From the NCBI RefSeq assembly GCF_025567525.1, contig NZ_JAOQJY010000014.1, positions 1 through 64,000 of the forward strand: DNA of 64,000 nucleotides, written 5' to 3'. Below, piece after piece: positions 60,337-64,000 of the stretch (the stretch's first letter is position 1; the number at the start of each line of letters is the position of its first letter). Below the pieces are notes generated by a model. That model was not told the DNA's origin, made no database searches, and worked only from the letters and a program-made list of their open reading frames with translations. The DNA comes from Gallintestinimicrobium propionicum (GTDB lineage: Bacteria; Bacillota; Clostridia; Lachnospirales; Lachnospiraceae). The translations under genes and the position numbers were made by a program.

Positions 60337-61773
60337 TTAGTGGAACGTATCCACGGAATAATCATGATAATGGAAGCCAAACCACCGTCCGGGTACATCA
60401 CCGGGAAAATGGGGCGCTTCGTAGGTAAGGAACTGACCGTTTTCGCCCAGCGCCTCAGGCGTGTACTGTGCGGTGTGCTCCAGCAGAAGCTTCCAGAGCT
60501 TTGCCTTGCGCTCCTGCCAGGCAGGGTCCTCTGCGAGATTATGCTGCTCCATCGGATCGGTGTTTAAGTCGAAGAGCAGAACGTGATCGCCGACTGCAGA
60601 GTAAACCAGCTTCACCTTTTCCTCCATGACACAGAAATTCTTGTTTAAAGAGTTTCCAAAGAACATACGATCCATGGGAACTGGCTCAAGCAGGTTTTTG
60701 CCGCTGACAGAAACAGGGGAAGAAAGCCCTGCCATTGCAAGGATCGTAGGATAGATATCTACAAGGTCAGCCGGGGCCTCTACGCTGATGTTGTAAGGAA
60801 GGCTGCGTCCCTGGGGAGGCATGATCAGAAGCGGTACATGGGCACTGCCCTCAAAGAACAGATTCTTCTGGGACATATGGTGGTCTCCCAGCATCTCGCC
60901 GTGGTCTGCGGTGAAGATGACCCAGGTGTTTTTGAACAGATCATTTTCTCTCAGACAGCCAAAGATACGTCCCAGTGCATAGTCGACCTGTGTGATGCAG
61001 GCATAGTAGGCGCGTTTGGAAGCAGCGCGCTGCGCTTTGCCGAGCAGATACAGGTTCGTGTTTTCATAAGCGCCTGCAAGGAAGCCCTGAGGGGTCTCTT
61101 CAACGGTTCTGGACCAGTCGCCTGTAACCGCGTCCGGCATCGGGATGTTGTCATACAGCTCCCAGAAGTCACGGCAGGGATCAAAGGGCGGATGGGGCTT
61201 GGTAAAACTTGTCCATAAAAAGAACGGACGCGTCGTGTCACGGGTCTCCAGAAAATCAATCGCTTCCTCCGCGATCCAGCTGGTAATGCTGTCCTTGACC
61301 TCTACCGTGGAGATCACAGGCTCTACCTCACACTCGCCGACACCGTGAGCCTTGGGATGTGCAAGAACCTGCTTCTTGTCATATTCGCGCATGTAGTCAA
61401 GGGGCAGCTTCATATGCTCGAAGCCATAGTGGGCGCGGGCGGGCTCAAAGTGCATTTTACCCTTTGCACAGGTCTGATAGCCAGCGTCTGTCAAAACGGC
61501 GGGAAGGGTAGAGCGTTCCTCGGTACAGGCACGCATAAAGGTCTCATGTGTTTCATTGGAAATAACACCGCTTTCGTAACCCTGACGTCCGGTCATGATG
61601 GTTGTACGGGACGGAACGCAGATTGGGCAGCTGGCATAGCAGTTTTTGTAGCTGATGCCCATTGCCGCCATATAGTTCAGATGCGGTGTAAAGATACTCT
61701 GATTCCCCCATGCGTTCAGAGTGTCGAAACGCTGCTGATCCGTTGTGATCAGCAAAATATTATCCTTTGCCAT
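60337..61773 (-). CDS. Sulfatase (formylglycine-dependent type)
   Basis: 478 residues from ATG 61773 (CCGGAGGAGGTTATC upstream); the open frame extends 24 codons further but without a binding site. The active-site motif CVPSR at C52-R56 (CPICVPSRTTIMTGRQ) marks the Cys converted to formylglycine, probably by an anaerobic maturase encoded elsewhere. DQQR with metal-binding Asp and TADHGEMLGDH follow. No signal peptide, so it removes sulfate from imported sugars or glycan fragments. It is convergent with GH125. Confidence 0.92.
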   Translation of the reverse strand: MAKDNILLITTDQQRFDTLNAWGNQSIFTPHLNYMAAMGISYKNCYASCPICVPSRTTIMTGRQGYESGVISNETHETFMRACTEERSTLPAVLTDAGYQTCAKGKMHFEPARAHYGFEHMKLPLDYMREYDKKQVLAHPKAHGVGECEVEPVISTVEVKDSITSWIAEEAIDFLETRDTTRPFFLWTSFTKPHPPFDPCRDFWELYDNIPMPDAVTGDWSRTVEETPQGFLAGAYENTNLYLLGKAQRAASKRAYYACITQVDYALGRIFGCLRENDLFKNTWVIFTADHGEMLGDHHMSQKNLFFEGSAHVPLLIMPPQGRSLPYNISVEAPADLVDIYPTILAMAGLSSPVSVSGKNLLEPVPMDRMFFGNSLNKNFCVMEEKVKLVYSAVGDHVLLFDLNTDPMEQHNLAEDPAWQERKAKLWKLLLEHTAQYTPEALGENGQFLTYEAPHFPGDVPGRWFGFHYHDYSVDTFH

Positions 61774-61989
61774 AATATAAGATAACCTCCTCCGGATGGC
61801 AATATTGAGGCAGAGCATGTCAGAATTCTGCCGAAGGACGGACAAAGCCGTTGCCTTTATGCACAGTATAAGCCTTATAAAAGTGTGGTGTCTATCCTAA
61901 AAAAGTGAGATGGCGTATTTCAAAAAACACCCTTTTTTATGCGTAACCACAGTGAAGCAGCAGAACAAAAAACAGGGAGACATACAAAA

Positions 61990-62059
61990 TGCACAAAAAA
62001 GAGTTCCGCTTTTGTATATTGAAGATAATATTTTTATACTGGTATATAACATATTTTAG
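61990..62059 (+). promoter_or_regulatory. 70-bp upstream element, copy 1
   Basis: The 454-nt gap 61774-62227 holds no gene. Within it, 61990-62059 starts TGCACAAAAAA, has TTGTA 22 nt in, TTTTTATAC, TATATAA, and ends ATTTTAG. The same blocks in the same spacing recur at 63931-64000. A candidate promoter for the binding-protein gene follows (TTGTGC at 62061, TATAAT at 62084, 17-nt spacer). Near 62130-62160, CGATTGAATCG and ACGATTCAAATTG are further palindrome-like sites. Confidence 0.6.
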
Positions 62060-62227
62060 GTTGTGCGGACAGATTTGCTAATATATAATAAATACATCAG
62101 TTCGGAACATAAGAATGTATACCGAATGACGGACGGAACGATTGAATCGGCCCAAAACGATTCAAATTGTTCAAAAATATTCCTGAGAGGGAATTAAAAG
62201 TGCAAAAGTGCACAAAAGGAGGAATGT

Positions 62228-63754
62228 ATGAAAAAGAAGAACGTAAACAAGCTTCTTGCGCTGGGTCTTGTTTCTGCCATGACAGCCGGTATGCTGGCAG
62301 GCTGCGGAAACACAGCATCCACAACAACAGACAATGGTGCTGCTGACACAACCGTTACAGAAGCTACGGATGACAAAACTTCCACCGATACTGCGAAGGC
62401 AGACAATGGTGAAGTGCCTACTCTGATCTGGTGGAGCATCGGCGGAACACCTCCCGATGATTTCGATAAGACCATCGCAGAGATCAGCGACTATACAGAA
62501 GAGAAGATCGGCGTAAGACTCGATGTTAAGATCGCAAGCTGGGCTGACTGGTCAACCAAGATGAACAACATCGTTAACACCGGTGAGTATTTCGACCTGA
62601 TGTTTGTAAATAATACAAACTACACCAAGTTCGTTAACCTGAATGCACTTGCTGATATCACAGATCTGGTACAGTCTGAGACACCTGAGCTGTATGATTT
62701 CATTCCCGAAGACCTGTGGAAGGGCGCTACTATCAAAGAGAAGATTTATGCAGTTCCTACTTACAAGGATTCTTCCATGACCCAGTTCTGGATGCTGGAT
62801 GATTCTATCGTACAGAAGTACGACATTGACATGGAAAGCATTAAAGATTTTGCAACTCTCGATCCCGTCATCCACACCATCAAAGAGGGTGAAGGCAAGT
62901 CCGTATATCCGATCCATCTGGCTCAGGGAGCTACCTTTAATGGTTTCTTCAACGGCTACGACGGACTGACGGCAGGTGTTACTGTCATGGGCGTTAAGTA
63001 TGACGATGAGAGCCGTAAGGTTGTAAACCTGCTGGAGCAGGATGATGTAAAAGAAAACCTGAATTACCTGCACAAATGGTATGTGGATGGTATTATCAAT
63101 CCTGATGCTAACGTTGTAACAGATGGCGGCAAGGGCGCTATCTTCAGCACAGGTCAGGGCTGGCCTGCAGCAGCAAAGTCCTGGGCGTTTGGTCAGGGTA
63201 TTGAAAAGTACGATGTAACAAAGGTGTTTGGACCTCTGTATACTACTGAAACGATTCAGGGTTCCATGAATGCGGTTTCTGCAAACTCCAAGTATAAAGC
63301 AGAAGCACTGAAGGTTCTTCAGCTGATGAACACCGATGCGAAGTTCCGTAATATGTGTGCATTCGGTACCGAAGGCAACTTCATGCAGTACGAAGAAGAC
63401 GGCACTGTTACAAAGCTTCGTGATGACTGGGTATGGCCTTCTTATACACAGGGTACCTTCTTCATCCTTGCTACAGAGGCTGATGGCGATCCGGATGCTT
63501 GGGAGCAGGTAAAAGAGCAGAATGAATCTGCAACCTCTTCTACATGCCTGGGCTTCGTATTCGATCCCGAACCGGTTCAGAACGAAGTTGCAAATGTAAA
63601 TACTGCTTGGGAAAAATACAATAACGACCTGTTGACAGGTGCGATTGATCCTGAGACAACTCTTCCTACAATCATTGATGAACTGAATGCAGCTGGTCTG
63701 CAGACTGTTATCGATGAGGCTCAGAAACAGCTGGATGCTTTCTTTGCTGAATAA
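62228..63754 (+). CDS. ABC transporter solute-binding lipoprotein, sugar-type
   Basis: 508 residues. Lipobox LAGC with Cys26, then a Thr/Asp-rich linker and a family 1-like extracellular binding domain (TLIWWSIGGTPPDDFDKTIAEI; GEYFDLMFVNNTNY). It resembles the LplA-type binding proteins of Lachnospiraceae that feed two-permease sugar importers. The sugar is unknown; mannosides are plausible from context. The start follows AAAAGGAGGAATGT. Its permeases are not directly downstream in the window; a terminator follows. Confidence 0.92.
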   Translation: MKKKNVNKLLALGLVSAMTAGMLAGCGNTASTTTDNGAADTTVTEATDDKTSTDTAKADNGEVPTLIWWSIGGTPPDDFDKTIAEISDYTEEKIGVRLDVKIASWADWSTKMNNIVNTGEYFDLMFVNNTNYTKFVNLNALADITDLVQSETPELYDFIPEDLWKGATIKEKIYAVPTYKDSSMTQFWMLDDSIVQKYDIDMESIKDFATLDPVIHTIKEGEGKSVYPIHLAQGATFNGFFNGYDGLTAGVTVMGVKYDDESRKVVNLLEQDDVKENLNYLHKWYVDGIINPDANVVTDGGKGAIFSTGQGWPAAAKSWAFGQGIEKYDVTKVFGPLYTTETIQGSMNAVSANSKYKAEALKVLQLMNTDAKFRNMCAFGTEGNFMQYEEDGTVTKLRDDWVWPSYTQGTFFILATEADGDPDAWEQVKEQNESATSSTCLGFVFDPEPVQNEVANVNTAWEKYNNDLLTGAIDPETTLPTIIDELNAAGLQTVIDEAQKQLDAFFAE

Positions 63755-63770
63755 TGATTCTGTCATCATA

Positions 63771-63803
63771 AAAAGACCCTCCGGGTTTCCCGGGGGGTCT
63801 TTT
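63771..63803 (+). terminator. Terminator after the binding-protein gene
   Basis: GACCCTCCGGG (63775-63785), loop TTT, CCCGGGGGGTC (63789-63799) with A's before and TTTT after. Confidence 0.92.
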
Positions 63804-63930
63804 CCATGGGGAAACAGCGTTCCTCACAGACTGTATTCAAAACGTTAGGTGAGCGATATATAACCTTATACAGCTTTTACACTCCAATGCGGGCAGGGTT
63901 GGGTGGCCTCGGATAGAACTGTGTAAAAAG

Positions 63931-64000
63931 TGCACAAAAAAATAAAAAGAAATTGTACACCTGAACTGGATTTTTTATACCAATATATAATAAATTTTAG
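63931..64000 (+). promoter_or_regulatory. 70-bp upstream element, copy 2 (at the window end)
   Basis: TGCACAAAAAAA at 63931, TTGTAC at 63953, TTTTTTATAC, TATATAATAAATTTTAG to 64000. Each block lies at the same offset as in copy 1, so the next gene, outside the window, probably shares a regulator with the binding-protein gene. TATAAT at 63986 is a possible -10. Confidence 0.55.

Overview
The window looks like a chromosomal stretch of a gut Firmicute, most likely Lachnospiraceae (Blautia-like). The clues are strong GGAGG ribosome binding sites, a CD1871A-type redox protein, a TetM-like GTPase fused to a NYN nuclease domain, YitT, and mannoside-degrading enzymes of families GH38 and GH125. Genus is inferred from gene content only. 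No rRNA, tRNA, CRISPR array, integrase or transposase gene was recognised.

Region 1 (1-8000) is AT-rich and accessory. It begins with the 3' end of a group II intron, then an AraC regulator divergent from an MFS transporter and a DUF1349 protein, a GNAT acetyltransferase, an AlbA-type ATP-binding regulator behind a complex operator, and a flavodoxin/ferredoxin protein divergent from an Rrf2 regulator. Copies of a GGGGTCAGACCCC-type palindrome sit at gene ends.

Region 2 (8034-26.5 kb) is a defence island and the main point of interest. A co-directional run of about 16 kb reads: XRE regulator, BrxF, BrxC, DUF1016 PD-(D/E)XK nuclease, PglXI methyltransferase, then Cap5 (HNH-SAVED), CD-NTase and an E2-like protein, then BrxHII helicase, PglZ, BrxA and a small unknown protein. 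The outer genes follow type 3 BREX order (brxF-brxC-pglXI-brxHII-pglZ-brxA). A complete three-gene short type II CBASS module lies between pglXI and brxHII, joined by short gaps and a 4-nt ATGA overlap. The island ends in a graveyard of interrupted genes: an in-frame TAG, an in-frame TGA inside a palindromic repeat, a frameshift, and an AlbA-type remnant with a 21-bp tandem repeat. A MmcQ protein and a MazG-like pyrophosphohydrolase also lie there.

Region 3 (26.5-41 kb) holds a short UvrA-like ABC protein, an OmpR-type two-component system divergent from a redox operon (CxxC protein, polyferredoxin membrane protein, TlpA lipoprotein), a DUF362 ferredoxin, a beta-lactamase-fold/VOC fusion, and a minus-strand run of GH31, a small alarmone synthetase and an amino-acid ABC transporter.

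Region 4 (41-64 kb) is housekeeping and glycan use: a cold shock protein with a structured leader, the translation GTPase-NYN fusion, GH38 alpha-mannosidase, MATE transporter, a second RelA/SpoT-domain protein with two unknown partners, an MFS transporter, GDPD, a Gre factor, an SDR, a nitroreductase, YitT, RecQ, GH125 mannosidase, a sulfatase and a sugar-type solute-binding lipoprotein. A 70-bp upstream element before the binding protein recurs at the same internal spacing at the very end of the window.
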